Positions 13,501-26,879 of a stretch of 64,000 nucleotides of DNA are shown piece by piece. The first letter of the stretch is position 1. Each line of letters begins with the position of its first letter. A program made the position numbers and the translations under genes. This DNA comes from Ficedula albicollis (lineage: Eukaryota; Chordata; Aves; Passeriformes; Muscicapidae): contig NC_021686.1 of NCBI RefSeq assembly GCF_000247815.1, positions 12,526,562-12,590,561 of the forward strand. Reading direction: 5' to 3'. The notes under the pieces were generated by a model. The model worked only from the letters and a program-made list of their open reading frames with translations. It was not told the DNA's origin and did not search any database.

Positions 13501-15039
13501 AACTTCTTCATGTTTCTTTTTCTGCCTTTTGCTTTGGGCTTTTGCAATATCCTTTAAAAGAGAACAGCAGAAACAAAAAATGAAGGGTTCGAAGAGTAAC
13601 CAGTCCTCTCTGTGCCTTTTGTCCCACATGATAAAGTCCCAAGAAAAGCAGGTGAAAAGGTTAAAAGCAAGGATGACTGTACAGTGAAAGGCTTGGAATC
13701 CTGATGGTTAGTGATAGAACAAGATGTTCAGGATAGGGCGAGTCCTGGTGTCTCACAGTTTGGACCTTAGGATTAAGCAATTTTAAAGATACCTCCTTTG
13801 AAGGCTCTGACCTTGTCCTTCCATTTTCAGGCTTCAGCTTTATTGCTCTCCCAAGGAACTGAGACAGTTGATTAACTCGTAACTCACTAGTTCTTGACAC
13901 ATTAAGCAGCAAATTTGACTCTAATTAACAGCTTTTATTAACCCAGGTTCCCTCTTCCCTCCTCCCTTTCACTCCAGAGACTCCTCAAGCCTTTACAGGT
14001 TTTAAAGTAATTTCTAATTTTTTTACTTTTTTTTTAATCAGAAGTGAATATGTGCAGACATTGGAATGCACAGCTCAGGGGGAGGACGTGTGTCTGTCAA
14101 AGGAACATTTGGAAAGCAAATGTGGTCATCTGGAGGGAAGCAAGGGGTTGGATTGTGGATGGAGCTGGTGGCTGGCCACAGGCTTGGCTTGACACTGAAG
14201 AGGAAACCATGAAGGGCAGGCTTTCCTCAGCTCCCCACCTCCTGCTCTGCACAGTTGCTCCCCAGCTGACAGCAGCCAGGCTCAGCCTCAGTGATCCACC
14301 TTGGTGAGCAACCTGCCGTGAGAATGAGAGGGGGCATTGCTGAGCTCCTGGCCAAATTGGATGAGAGCTCTGCTGCTCCTCCAGAGCCTGCCAGTGCTCT
14401 GCTGCCAGCAAGATCTGCATGGAAATCACCCTGCAGGGAGCTGAGAGGATGGGCTTTGGGACATTATCCTGTTCAGTGCCCATAGTTATCCCATCCATAC
14501 CCAGCGTTGGTGCTGAGGAAGCAGCAGCTCCCTGGGGAGTTCTCCTCTGCAGTGCAGATCCAGGGTGGAGTGGGATGGGTGAGGGGCTGAGAACAGCTGG
14601 GGAAGTGCCTCTTCTTCCCCACTGAGGCCCTCTGTGCTTGTTTGGTCAGCAGACACAGCAGCTTGTTAGTGAGCACACAGCCAAAAAATGCAGGGACCCC
14701 TCAACTGTAATCCAGCACTGCCACTGAGTGCCTCGCTCTGTCCCATTCCCCATCTGTGACTTGGAGCAGTAGTGGCTCTGCCAGCTTGTCCAGGTGTTCC
14801 AGTTCTGGTGTGCAGGTTCCTAGTGAAGTGTTAATTTTTATAGCTTGCAAGGGAGAGGGAGGTTTTTCACCCTCATTGAAACAGAGAGATAGTTTGTTTT
14901 CAGATTTCAAAACGCATAGTGCTGTAAACCTACCTATGAAACTACTGTGGTGTCTTTATAAAATATGTTTTTCATAAGCTTTGGTAAATGTGTTTAACCA
15001 CTATTGCTCTGAATGCATCTAATTCAGTTTTGGACTTTC

Positions 15040-15235
15040 TGAACTCTTGATCTGCAAGAGAGCCTGTGACAGTGAGCTCCAGAGGTCAATGCAGGACTTG
15101 AGAAAAGAGGGAGTTTTATATCTGTTGAAAATTGCCATTCTGTTCCTCTGGGTATCATTTCCCTAGCATCTTGCAAGAAAAGAGTAAATATCTTCATTAT
15201 TCTGTGCTTTCTCAGGTTTCTCCTTAACTGCTAAA
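15040..15235 (-). mobile_element. Ancient CR1/L3-type LINE, 3' region
   Basis: The plus strand resembles the reverse complement of the 3' region of old amniote CR1/L3 elements. Landmarks in order are ACAGTGAGCTCCAGAGGTC, a degenerate GTTTTATATCTGTTGAAAATTG block and AAGAAAAGAGTAAATATC. The match rests on memory of the family consensus and is well diverged. Together with the block at 15430-15640 it would be one eroded minus-strand element with internal loss. Confidence 0.5.
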
Positions 15236-15429
15236 CAGCTGTGTTTTTATATTTTCTGTAACTAAAGCGAGTGAAGCTCTCCCAAGACAGCCTGCAGTGA
15301 AGATGAAGTGTTTGAGTGCTCCTGAGAGGCAGAGCAGCCAAGGTCAGCTCAATGCCCCCCAAACCAATCATGTCATATGCAGTCTCACCACATCCCAGCT
15401 CACTCTCCTATGCAAATAGCTGAAGAATC

Positions 15430-15640
15430 TGTTAGACAAAACTGGTCCTCAGGGAACAGCCACTGTAATCTTTCACTATGTTGAATATTGATCGTGTGTT
15501 ATACCTCCTTTTTTAATTTAGTTCAGTTAGTTTCTGGATTTGTAATAGCACTTTATCCCTTGCTCTGTTGCTCAGACAGTTTTCCTGTAGCCTTCTTGGT
15601 GGTATTTTGTCACAGAGGCTTTGAAAATCCAAATAATTAA
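15430..15640 (-). mobile_element. Ancient CR1/L3 reverse-transcriptase remnant
   Basis: On the minus strand the segment starts GGATTTTCAAAGCCTCTG, which corresponds to the conserved D-F-x-K-A-F-D-K-V block of CR1/L3 reverse transcriptase. It ends near GTTCCCTGAGGACCAG, matching the later 'P-Q-G-S-V-L-G-P' block. The coding frame is destroyed. The order and strand agree with the 3' remnant at 15040-15235, so a single old insertion is the simplest reading. Confidence 0.45.
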
Positions 15641-18600
15641 ACCTAATCCTCAGGGTTTCTTTCTATTTTTTTTTTTCTTAAGAATGTTAGGGGAATTCTC
15701 CTAGATAGAAAGGGAATGGTTTTATTTGTTTATTAGCATAATTTTTGCCTGGGGATTTATTATTTTTGTTTAGTTTTATTTGATACAGAAAGAAGTTTTA
15801 AGGCCTGATATACTCTGGATCGTTTTTGAAAACCTGGAGTCAGGCTACAATATTTCTCCTTTCCTGCCTGCTGGTATATGCATCTGATTTTAAGGCTAAT
15901 TTCTTTTTTAACAATTTCTATACTTTTAAGTCCTCAAATATTATCCTGCCTTGGTGATTCATGATCCTCTGAGGATAAGAGATGTGGTATGGGGGCTTGC
16001 AGATGATTTTGTGAGTTGAGTAAACTTTCCAAGTCACAGGGAGAGCTATATGCAGAAATGACACCCAGAATGGCTTTGACAGCCAGCAGGTAAATATGTG
16101 TCCCCATCATGGGACACCTGTAGAATCCATCAGGGGAAGACTGAACTCCCTTCAGCATGCCCCTTTGCTGACTTCAAAAAGGAGGATGAAACTAGGCTTC
16201 ATTTTAATGTTTCAATTTATTATGTTGGCAAGATTCAGTTTGAGTAGAGACAGACCAGAGGTCTTTTTTCTTTGGACTGTGTAGCAGATAAATCAGGTGT
16301 GATCCTTGCATTACAGCTCTGTGATGCTCACGAAGAACAGTGATGGATAGTTGTCTTTGTCACTTCTTCTCTGCCAGGAAGAATAAGAAAAATAAGGCTT
16401 CCCTTTTGCAATCCAAACTCCCAGTCTGTGCATTAAGCAGAAGGCAAGTCTAGGAAGGAAGTTACCTCGAGGGGTTCCCTCCAGATCTGACACACCAGGT
16501 TGGAGGAAATTCATTAGAGATACTTTGGTGAGTGGGTGGAGTGAGCACACAACTCCCAGGATGTGTTTTCAAAGGGTCTGTCTGAGGTTAATGCTGCACT
16601 ACATCTCCTCTGTGCTAAATTAGGCTAATATTTAAACAATCTTCTTATTAATTTCTCTGATAATTCCAGTGTTTATCATCTACCAGTGGTCTACATCTCT
16701 GTGTGTTTTATTCTTGGAGTTTCTCTGGTGGAGGGCTGGCAATGTTCCTATGCCATCATGTGTCTCAGCATAACCTCTGTGCATGTTGTTGAACTCTAGA
16801 GATGAACATAAGGATTAAGATCTCAAGAGGTTAAACAGAATAGGTAATCCTCTGTTCCTCCTTCTCTTATCCCCAGCTCCTTTCTCAAGCCATTTCACTG
16901 AGGTTGCCTTCTCCTGTTGAGATCTTGGATGATGATGCTTTGTTTGGGCAGCTGTCTGGTGTTCTAGGCTGTCACACTTTGTTGTCTCTTTGGTATTTCC
17001 CATCTCTTCAGGATCTGTTTGCTTCTCCATCTAGGTTCCACACCCCAGGTTCCACAGGTTTCCACAAAGCAGATGCATTGCTCCAGCATCTGAGAGGAAT
17101 TTAAATGGAACTGCACTTAACAGTGATGCTGCCAGCACTCATTTTGATCCCTGCATCCAGGGGCATTTTTTTGATTTTTCTGGTGTTCTCATCATGACTT
17201 AAATCTAAAATAAGTGCTTGTAGGACAGGAGGGGATGCCTTGCTCCACTGCACTGCTTGGGGTAGAAGGTAAGGCCTTCAAAGTGCAAGTGTGCAGGACT
17301 ATAATGTTTTATTCTCTTAAGGTGCCGTGTTGGTTTCCAAAGTAAGGTAATTTCTAAGGGCTTCTATTTTTTTTTTTTTTTATTAACAGCTTTAAATAGA
17401 AGTCATTAGACACTGTTGTTCAAACTTAATTAACTGTTCTCCTTACTGAATTACAGCACAGCAAAGAGTGACAGCATTGTAGGACAGAGAAGCGTCTTAC
17501 TAGATTTTAAAAAAACCAAAAAAGCCAAACTGGATTTAACACTTAATTAGAACTCAAGACCTTTGGCAGGCCAGGTATCAGGTTGCCTTCTGGGAGATCA
17601 GGGTGGAGAGATGTTTCACTTCCCAGGTTGCTGCAGTTAAGCCTGGTGTGCTTCAGGCATCATTGGAGCACACACCCTTGCTTTGTTCACAGGGGTGGGT
17701 TCCTGTCCCCCCAGCAAAGGCCAAATGTCATTGCAAGATGTGCAGTTTCCTTCATGTTCAATCTCACAGCTGCCTGTAGCAGTAGTGCCTGAGAGACAGT
17801 GGTCAGGGTTGCAGCCTGTGTGACAGCCCAGTGCAGGCTGTGGCTGCTGGACAGCCCTTCTGTGCTTGCCAGCACAAGTTACCATCACCCTGAGCCATCC
17901 CCACCACGAGGGAAGGCAGCTCAGGATCTGGTCACAGCCTGGGAGGGAGAGCTCTTTTCTGTGCCTGAGCAGAGGCTCTCAGCTGTGTCTGCACCAGGAG
18001 GTGGTGTAAAACCATGCCTGTTTCTAACAAGAGCAGCAGGCAGTGTTGATGTTCTATAGTGTAGTTGTGTTGAAGGGAAACTGTTAAATATAATTTCATA
18101 GAGTCACAGAATGGTTTGGGTTGGAAGAGGCCTTACAGACCATCCAGTTCCACCCCCTGCCATGGGCAGGGACACCTTCCACCAGACCAGATTCTTCCAA
18201 ACCTCATCCAGCCTGGCCTGGGACACTTCCAGGGCTGGGGCAGCCTGTGCCAGTGCCCCACCATTCTCACAGGAAAGAATTTCATCTTTATATCTAATCT
18301 GTAGACAGCAGAGAAAATAACGTGATCAGAAAATGGATTTAGAAGTTGTTGACCTGCACAGTTTCCTAGAATTGGTTTTTAGGCCAAGTGAAGTTGCCTG
18401 AAGGCCTCTGCAGGATTAAATCAGGCATATACTGTATTTGACTTTTGATATTTAGAGCAAAACTTCTGAAAGCAGCTAAACCTTCCCATCACATCCAAAA
18501 GGCTGGTGATGTTTTGACACTTAATGCCTTGTAGCACCTTGTGAGGCCTCACTGAAGTGCGGAAGAGCAGCTTGGGGAGGCTGTATGACCAGGTCCCACT

Positions 18601-21600
18601 GGGAAAAGGCTTTCTTTTAAAAGAGCCTGCAGAGATGTCTGATGTGTCTCCATCCTGCTGAGAGGCTGGAGGAAATACAGCAGGGTGAACATCTCTGCAA
18701 AAAACAGGATTGAGTTGTATTAATGTCAGCTGTTGGCAGTGCCAGCAACACTCACTTTTGCCACGCACTGGATCCATCTCTCCTTCCTCCTGTGCCTTTG
18801 TCTGACCGTCACAAAACTATTTGGTTCCTTTAGCTTGGTTTTGGAGCTACAGCAAGAGTTTACTACAGCTCTTTGGAGTAATTTTCACCTCCATTCCAGC
18901 CAACTAGATTAGACTGCAGATAATGCTAGGAGTGAATAAGAGCTCCAGCTCCAAGGGAGCTCCAAGGGAGCTGGAACATAATTACAGTAGATGAAGGGTA
19001 CTCTCCACAGCTCCTCCAAGAGTGCTGAGATTAGGCTGTAATCATTGTTTGTAAGCAGACAGGAATGAGGGGTAATCAGCCAGCCAGCCCTTGCCTGTTA
19101 TTCCAGGAATTAATATTAGCTTCCTGAAGTAGCTCATCAATTCACACTTATCTGAAACCACAGAAATCAACAGGTCTTGTCTTCCCACCCTGGGAGCTGC
19201 TGAGCAGGCTGGGCCCTGTGAGGTTCTGTGGGGTGGGCAGAGGGGCTGACATGGCTGTGCAAGAGGAGATTGGTGTTCCTGGGAAGGACTGAGCAGGTCT
19301 GAGCCCCATGGGGACTACAAAGAGATTGGGTAATGCAGGACCAGCAGAGCTCGGGAGCTGCAGCCTGGTGCTGCTGCCCGTGGAGAGGCAGCCAGGTGCA
19401 CTGTGCTGAGGAGGGGGAGGCACAGCTTTTTACTTCAGTAATCTCCTTTAGCTTGCAGAGCTGTGGTAGGAGGGAGGGACAGCACTGGGAAGGAGTGGGG
19501 AAGTTTGGGTTTGAAGGAAATCTTTGCAGGTGTGCTTGGTGCTGCTTGAATCCACCCTAATTATGAAGCCTGCGGGTCCCAGCGAGCACGGTGAGAACAT
19601 CATGTACAGACACGAAGTTAACACTAGGCAGCAAAAGTCTTGACATCCCTCTGATGTGAAACGAGAAGAGAAGGAAAAAAAATCGCTTTCAAATCCAGGC
19701 AGAAATTATTAGGAGAGTGAGTCCACAGACCAAGAAGGGTCATTTGAGTTTCAAAAAACACACGTACTGCTTTCATCAGAACTTGCTACTGCAAGCCAGG
19801 TGGTGGGACCATTTCAGTGTGAGTGTTAGCCTGCCCAGCTTCCCTCCCTTCAGCAGTTCTCACTGCCAAGCTCTTTGCTTCCATCACTTTTGGAATAAAT
19901 CACCAACCAACCAAATGATTATCTCTTGCAGTGCTTTACATACATTAGTTATGTGCTCGGGCTTTTTAATGATGCTGCTGCTCTGACAGCTCACTAAATA
20001 TGACACAGCTTTATGGGTGGCATTGCTGATACTTTAGCAGCCAAAGGTTAGCTGCTACTATTAACCACATTAGTACTGGCTCTTGTAGGAAAAATAAGTG
20101 GAGATAGATGCTTTCTCCAGAAAGCTCACAGCCTAAAAGCCAAACCTGAAGGAGCATCAAAGGAAGGAGCAGCCCATGAGCAAATGAGCTGGTGGTGGCT
20201 GGCACAGTGTCATGAGTTTACACTTGTGGCTGTTGGTTCATCTGGTTGGTTAATTGGGATAGAGGTGGGTCGAAGGGCACAGCAGGAGCCTGGCAGCCAG
20301 CGAGGGGAAGAGGGACAGAGCCAGAGCGTCACCTGCCTGTCCTGATCCACTGCCAGAGCTCTGGAGCTCTCTCTGCAGGAGGACGTCTGGGAAAACTTGC
20401 CAGAAGAATGTGTTCATGTCTGCATGGATTGCTCCCAAAAGTCTCTTCCAGGCTCCTTTTTTAGCGTGGGGAAAGGCATGGGAGGGCACATGGGTGAAAC
20501 TGTCTGGGCTTCAAAGCTGCAAACCTTCCTTGGCAGAGCAAGGTGTGTGCGTGGCTGCCGGGGAGCACCTGTGTTAGGGAAGGGCCGTGTGATGGAAAGC
20601 TGTGATGGTGAAGAGAAATGAGTGAGTTGGACACCTGGAAAGGTGGGTGAGGAGAGAGAGGAGCCTCTGGAAGAGGATCTTGAAGTTACTGGATAAAATG
20701 AGCTGTGTTGAGGATGCGCAGCCATGAATTCATGTGACGTGGGCATAATTACTGTACCCCACATCTGAGAGGAGGAGCTGTCTAAACTCGTTTCTTTTTG
20801 CTGCATTTCTCATTTAGATATGTTTTTTTTATCTAATGGATCTTTGTGCAGAGCTGGGGAATGAGAAAGGCCCTGTTTGCTGTGGTGGAGCAGTGAGCAG
20901 AGGTGGGGTTTGCTGATGAATATCAGCTCCTAGAAAGGAATTGTTTTTCTTGCTCCTGCTGCTGCTTTGCTGAGGGTCGGGGGCATAGATGTGATTTGAG
21001 AAATCTCACAGTGTGGCTGCTGTGTTTCTTAGAAAGGACTGTAGGGAGGATGAATCCGTGGCATGGAGGGGATGATGTCTGGGAGTGACACTCTGGTTGT
21101 GTTTTTGTCCTGTGCTCATCACCAGCCCCGTCACACTGAGATGTTCTGCCCTGGCTGCCTGGAGATCAGTGTCAGTGCCTCCTCTGATGGACTATTAATG
21201 CTTCCCAAAGCCCTAGAAGCCTATCTAATAAAAGCCATGAGTGCCTTGGTGCCTTGCTGCATGACTAGAAGATTTATTGCTACAAGCAGCAGAAAAGCAT
21301 CTGGGGAGGCAGAGGGGTTGGTTGCTTAAAGAAATTTTAATATCACAGGTCCCCACATTCCAGTTCATCTTTACCAAAGGAGTTATCAAGTTAGAAGGTC
21401 CAGTGGGAACAGAGAGAACATGTTATCAATGCTGTAATAGTGAAGGCTGTGCCAGCATTCATGAAAACCTTCTGTTTTCAAATGGCTATAAATAGTTGGT
21501 TAAATGCACATAAATAGATCCTACCTGGGGGTAAATACTTGACTTTGAAGTGAGCAGACGGCTGCTTCTCACTTTTAACCTACATAAAATGAGGGACAGC

Positions 21601-22451
21601 AGTGTTGCCAAATATGAGTGTAGAAAATTGTAAATGCAATGTAAAAAATAACAATATGCTTTGAGATAATTTTATTTGCCATCTGGTTTTGAGCTGTCAG
21701 TTATACTTGCATCATGTTTTCTCTGCAAGTGCAAAGTTTCTTTATTTTGAAACAAAAACAAAGATTGCCATCTAGTACCTTGACTTCAGGATATCGAAAT
21801 TGAAGGAAGTTTTTAATCAAATCAAGTCTTGCAAAGCTGTTCAGAAAGGGAAGAATGCTGGCAATGGTAGGGCATTTAGGGAAGTTTATTAATCTCTTTT
21901 AGTTTTGTGGAAAAGCAGATTAACCAAACAGACATAATGAATGCATCAGACATCTCCATGCATTCACAATGAATGTTTGCAGGTAGGCATTTGGAAATTA
22001 GAAAGCATTAAGTTAAAACACGTATTTTCCCTCTATGGTTGTACCCTAAAGAATTAACTTTCCACACCTTTATAGGCATTTGCTACACTCTTACAGCCAC
22101 ATGTAGCCAAAATAATCTGTGGGTTTGTGATTAAAATTTTTTTAATATTTATATTCCTTGGGGTTTTAATTTTTGATATTCTTGTCTCTGTCTTGTTTTT
22201 ATGGAAAAAAAGAAAAAAAAGGCAAAAAGAAGATGACATGTACAAGACTGCTGCCATTGTGAACTGGCATAAAGACCAAAGCTCATTTTTTTTTTTCTTT
22301 TTTTACTTCAGCTTGTGGACATGCAGTGGAAGTAGGTTTGTGCAGTTGTTGGAGATGTGAAGCAGCTGTATGAACCATTTAAGTTGGGATAAAATGGTTA
22401 CCTGGCTACATAAAAATGTCTGGAGTGCAGGTCACATTCCCCACTAGATAG
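15641..22451. other. Gene-poor stretch between repeats
   Basis: Apart from the CR1 at 18096-18303, this interval contains unique-looking sequence, a poly-T run near 17367 and no frame with a recognisable protein. Parts of 18840-19120 and 19560-20110 are AT-rich with TAAT and TTAAT words and retained CpG, which could indicate conserved noncoding DNA. That cannot be tested without an alignment. Confidence 0.35.
18096..18303 (-). mobile_element. CR1 LINE 3' fragment
   Basis: Read on the plus strand, the stretch is the reverse complement of a CR1 3' end. TCATAGAGTCACAGAATGG and TTTGGGTTGGAAGAGGCC lead into CCATGGGCAGGGACACC, then CCAGCCTGGCCTGGGACAC, then AGAATTTCATC. The whole 3' region of about 200 bases is recognisable, which suggests a moderately young copy. 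Confidence 0.9.
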
Positions 22452-22563
22452 ATGTGGCACCTGGGAACATGGTTTAGTGGTGGACTTGGCAGTGCTGGCT
22501 TAATGCTTGGGCTGAAATGATCCTGAAGGTCTTTTCCAGCCAAAATGATTTTGTGATTCTCTA
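22452..22563 (+). mobile_element. CR1 LINE 3' tail
   Basis: The sequence runs CATGGTTTAGTGGTGGAC, CTTGGCAGTGCTGG, TGATCCTGAAGGTCTTTTCC and ends AATGATTTTGTGATTCTC, all in CR1 3' order on the plus strand. It is the CR1 subfamily type with the 'tttagtggtggacttggcag' module. Confidence 0.85.
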
Positions 22564-22929
22564 TCTGAAGTGGGGTCCCACCACAGAAGGAGGGGAGGTG
22601 TTTAGAGCTGAACCTCTTTGAAATTGTTTCCCAGATCAGACAGGAGTTATTGTTCTTGAATGGCTGCAGGGCATCACTCTGCAGACTGAAGGCAGATGGG
22701 AGAAAATTGTCATTTTTCATTGGGCTGAGTTATCCTGCTCCTCTGGTTTTATTTAAAGTAAACTTGGTCAAGAGGTATTTTGGGGAGAGTTGAAGACCTT
22801 CAAGTGAGCACAGCTGAGCACACTCAGCCATGGCAGGCAGGGATTTTGGAGGGACTTACCAACCATGGGGGCTGAACTGTGTTGTGCAGGGAGGATGCAG
22901 AGCCTGGCTGTGACCAAGGGCTGCTCTGG

Positions 22930-23406
22930 CAGGTGTGTGTGCCCTGCAGTGAGCAATGTGCAGGTGTGTGTGCCCTGCAGTGAGCAATGTGCAGGTGTGT
23001 GTGCCCTGCAGTGAGCAATGTGCAGGTGTGTGTGCCCTGCAGTGAGCAATGTGCAGGTGTGTGTGCCCTGCAGTGAGCAATGTGCAGGTGTGTGTGCCCT
23101 GCAGTGAGCAATGTGCAGGTGTGTGTGCCCTGCAGTGAGCAATGTGCAGGTGTGTGTGCCCTGCAGTGAGCAATGTGCAGGTGTGTGTGCCCTGCAGTGA
23201 GCAATGTGCAGGTGTGTGTGCCCTGCAGTGAGCAATGTGCAGGTGTGTGTGCCCTGCAGTGAGCAATGTGCAGGTGCTGTGCCCTGCAGTGGGCAATGTG
23301 CAGGTGTGTGTAATGTGCAGGTGTGCTGTGCCCTGCAGTGGGCAGTGTGCAGGTGTGTGTAATGTGCAGGTGTGTGTAATGTGCAGGTGCTGTGCCCTGC
23401 AGTGGG
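22930..23406 (+). repeat. 31-bp minisatellite, 11 identical units plus variants
   Basis: A 31-base unit beginning CAGGTGTGTGTGCCCTGCAG and ending TGAGCAATGTG is repeated eleven times without a visible change from 22930 to 23270. The last part (23271-23406) is degenerate: units of 30-32 bases with GGGCAA or GGGCAG variants alternate with a 17-base deletion form, CAGGTGTGTGTAATGTG. Because 31 is not a multiple of 3, every frame without a stop is open across the array, which explains long minus-strand open frames here. There are no spacers, so this is not CRISPR. Confidence 0.97.
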
Positions 23407-26400
23407 TGTCTTTTCCCCCAGAGCCCAGCAGAGGCAGATCCCAGTGCCAGCTCTGCCAGGCAGCCAAGCTGTGTGTGCAGCTCATGCCCACACAGTGCCT
23501 GCTTTGGGTTATTCATCTCCTGCAGCAGCTCTGCTGCCTCCTCCCACCCCAAGCTAATCGCTTTGCAAAGCTTCCAAGGTACACCAACTTTGTGTGGCAG
23601 CTAACAAGCTTAGCTGATGAGTTCTGCCATCATCCTTCTCCAGAGCTAATCAGCTTACCAGTGCTCCAGAGCTAATGGGCCTGTGGGTCACAGCAGCACC
23701 GTGAACTCACACACGCATTTCCCACATCCATCTTTAATTGCATGGCTGCTGCTTTAATGGAGTTTCCTCCTGCATATGCTTCGCCTTTTTTTCCAATGGT
23801 TATCACTTGTTATTTTGCAGCCAATTCTTTTTTTTTCCTCTGATGCACAGTTCATTAAAGACTATTTTCATGCTATGGTTGAGATTTCAAATATCAGCTG
23901 CTTCCCAGTCATCCCACCCAGACTGGGAGGTGGCCAAAATTTATTTACAAACGGAAAATTACACTTGGGATAGCACATCTCATGAGCACTGTGTGCTTTT
24001 TACCAGTGCATCCCTGAAAAAAATCAGTTCAGCAGAGAAAATAATTGAGTGATGTCAGCTCTCAGAAGTCAGGATTTCACAGAGTTGAGAGTGGAAGGGC
24101 TGAGAGCTGCTGCAGTGGAGGTTCTGCAGCCCAAGAGCGACGCTGCCAGCTTGTAGCCCCAGCATCTTCAAGTGCAGCAGCTGAGAGCTGCACCTGCGCC
24201 TGCATCCCTCCCCTAATTTGAAGTGGCTGCACAATCATTTTGCTAGAAAAGGTATTTTATCCTTTTCACTCACTACGTGAAAGCAAGTGGAGAAAAGCGA
24301 CTGACAAAGAAATGCTGATGGTGATGCATAAAAAATGCCGACTCTGCATTGGCAAGCAGCCCAACGATAAAAAGAATTTTTTCCCCCTTTTATTTTTCAG
24401 CTTTTATAATGGCAGGGGATGGGAGCAGGTAAAGCATCTGCCTGCAAGTTTGTGTGAAGTTGCAGCATGTGTCTGGCTTGGCAGTGTCCCAGGCTAGGAC
24501 ACGATGGGAAGGGTTTGATGCTGAAGTTGAACACTGAGCACAGTTACACATTTCCAGCTGTGCTCCATCCCCACGTGCAGCAGCACGTGGTGCTGGGCAG
24601 CAGGGACAGGACACCCATCCTGGTCCTCACCTGCCCCTACAGCAGAGCAGGGGCAGAGCAGGCAGGACCTTTTCCAGGAAGAGTCACTCAGGAGGGTTTT
24701 GCCATCTGAGCTCCCAGCTGTGAGCGTGCCACAGAAGCTCCTCGTGACTTAGGAAAACATAATTAAATGCTGCTCAGTGACTGCATTGTTAATGACATGA
24801 TTAAAAGGAGGTTCCTCTTGACCATATCCCATTCTCGAAAACAAAATGGAAATGGCAGAATTACCATTTAGAAAGTGGGATGTTGATGTCTGTTCTAATT
24901 TTCACTAAGTTCTGTGCTTCTGCTCCCCTACAACCATGGTTGCACAGGTTAATTAACACATGTTGTATGAAAATTAAAGTCCTCACATTGGTTTTTTTTC
25001 AGCTGAGTTCTCTCCTGTTCTTCTCTTCAGAACAAAGAGCAGTGCTCTTTTGTCCCTTATTATAATCTTGGTATTTTGTAGACCTCTTTTATGAGCCTGG
25101 GGTTTTGTCCCTTCATACAGTTTTCCCAGAATTTCTGAGGGATTTATAAAAACTCTTTCTTTGTTTTCCCTGGTGCTTTTCACTACTCTCCTGGGCCTAT
25201 CTTAAAGAAAGTACATGATGTTTCAGACAAGTATAAGCCACCAGTTAAAAAGTTGCATTGCTGTATAATCCATACATGTATAATTCCCTATTTTCTGTTC
25301 ATTACTGTCCAGTACTTTATCCATGTTTTGCTAACTCTTGGAAAAAGCACTATCAGAACAGAAGCATGGTTGTCCTCTGCCCTGAGCTACATTAAATTAT
25401 TTCTCTTCCCATAATATACTACCACAGAGGATTTGCATATAGTTTTAGTAATTTTTCCTTGTTCATTTTGCTGGCATGGGATCAGGGTTTGCCAGTCCAA
25501 GCCTTTATTTAAAAACTAGTTCTGACAAGAACCCAGCGTTTTGCCTTGCCTGAGAATTCTTTGGTTTCCAGGCAAATTCCACACACATGGGAAGCAGTTC
25601 TTCATGATACCTGACAAAATTAATTGGGGGGGAAAAGAACTTTGGGATTCTTTTAGTCAATTCAGATGGAGTTTCTGTGGAACCTCAGTGAATATGTTTG
25701 AGGAAGGGAGAGACAAATCACATTGCTCTTAGGATACTGTCCCAGACCATGGAACCCAGAGTATGATGTTTCTTTTCTCTCTTAAAAATCTGACCTAGCT
25801 TCTGCTTCCCCATAAGAATGTGCCAGAACTGGGGTGTCCCAGCTGGGGAATATTGGGAACAGCTGTTCCTCCTGCTTGCTCTGAGGTCTGGAAATCCAGA
25901 TTTCTTCTGAGTGGAGACCAAGAGAGGGATCCTGACCACCCTGTTGGAAGAGATACAAAAGGCTTGCTTTCCTTTTGTCCTCTTCATAATAACTGTTGTG
26001 CAAAACACATCATATGTATATAAAAACAAATATAAATTTGTATAGAACGCCTCACTGAGAGCAGCAAGAGCTGAGCAGCTCTTCAGAAGGGTTTGGTTCA
26101 GGGGCAGGTTAGCCTGGCTGCCAGGGGGGGATGGCACACACGGCATCCGTGGTGGAGTCTGTCTGTTCTGCACCGAGAGGGAGGAGAAGTGGGCTGGCTC
26201 TCAGCCACAGCAACAGATTGCTCCTCTTCTGCAGACTGAAGTCATGTCTGAAATAAATACATGCACTCACTGCTGTGCATCCTGCACGGAGCAGTGGAGG
26301 AGCTGAGCAGAAATGAGCGTTTTTGGCTGGAAATTTCTTACACTGTTGTGTAGAGGTGGATTTAAAGCTCTGGGGTAAATATTCTCTTTCCATTAGAGCA

Positions 26401-26879
26401 TCGTTAGTGACTACAGCCTCTCGTGTAGCTTTGGTGCTATACAACACCATCAAAGAGCATGTTTTAATAAATCCAGTCCTTTAGTTGGGATCCTTCTGGA
26501 CTTACAATGCATCCATTTACTCATGTTTTGTGTCTTGCCATACCTGAGTGTGTGTCAGATGTTCACAGGTGGTGAGAAAGAACAGAGCCCAGTTTCTCTT
26601 CTGGCTGTGCACTTTTCTCTCTGATTCAGCCCTGAGCTCTTTGCTTAGGGTTTGACACCTCTCCCATCAAAGGTTCCATCTCCCAGGTCTGTTAGCCACT
26701 GCTTGCTGGTGAGGAGCACGCCTGGAGATGTTTGCCAGGCTCAGTGTGGAGGGTCCCTGGTGCTGATGTTCCTTTATCTGCAAAGCCAGCAGTGAAAGGC
26801 TGGGGCTGGTGGTGCCCTGCATAGTGTGTGAGTGTAATTAAGAAGATCAACTGTGCCAGTTTTCTCACTCCCCTCTGCT

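Larger units (their letters stand above)
816..15039. other. Gene-poor stretch, no gene recognised
   Basis: About 14 kb of unique-looking sequence. The longest frame, plus strand 2756-3325, begins at GTG and has no recognisable domain. A possible small exon (2962-3038, plus) and another (7524-7642, minus) are discussed as findings. Homopolymer and polypyrimidine runs occur near 5725, 8740 and 14020. No RNA gene, virus or intact transposon was seen. Confidence 0.45.

Noticed and set aside
22930..23270. Regular short repeats that could suggest a CRISPR array
   Set aside because: The units are directly adjacent with no variable spacers, and the genome is vertebrate.
22768..23552. Three overlapping minus-strand open frames of 155-242 codons with His/Thr/Cys-rich repeats
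   Set aside because: They are frames through the 31-bp minisatellite; the same peptide pattern appears in all three frames, which a real gene would not show.
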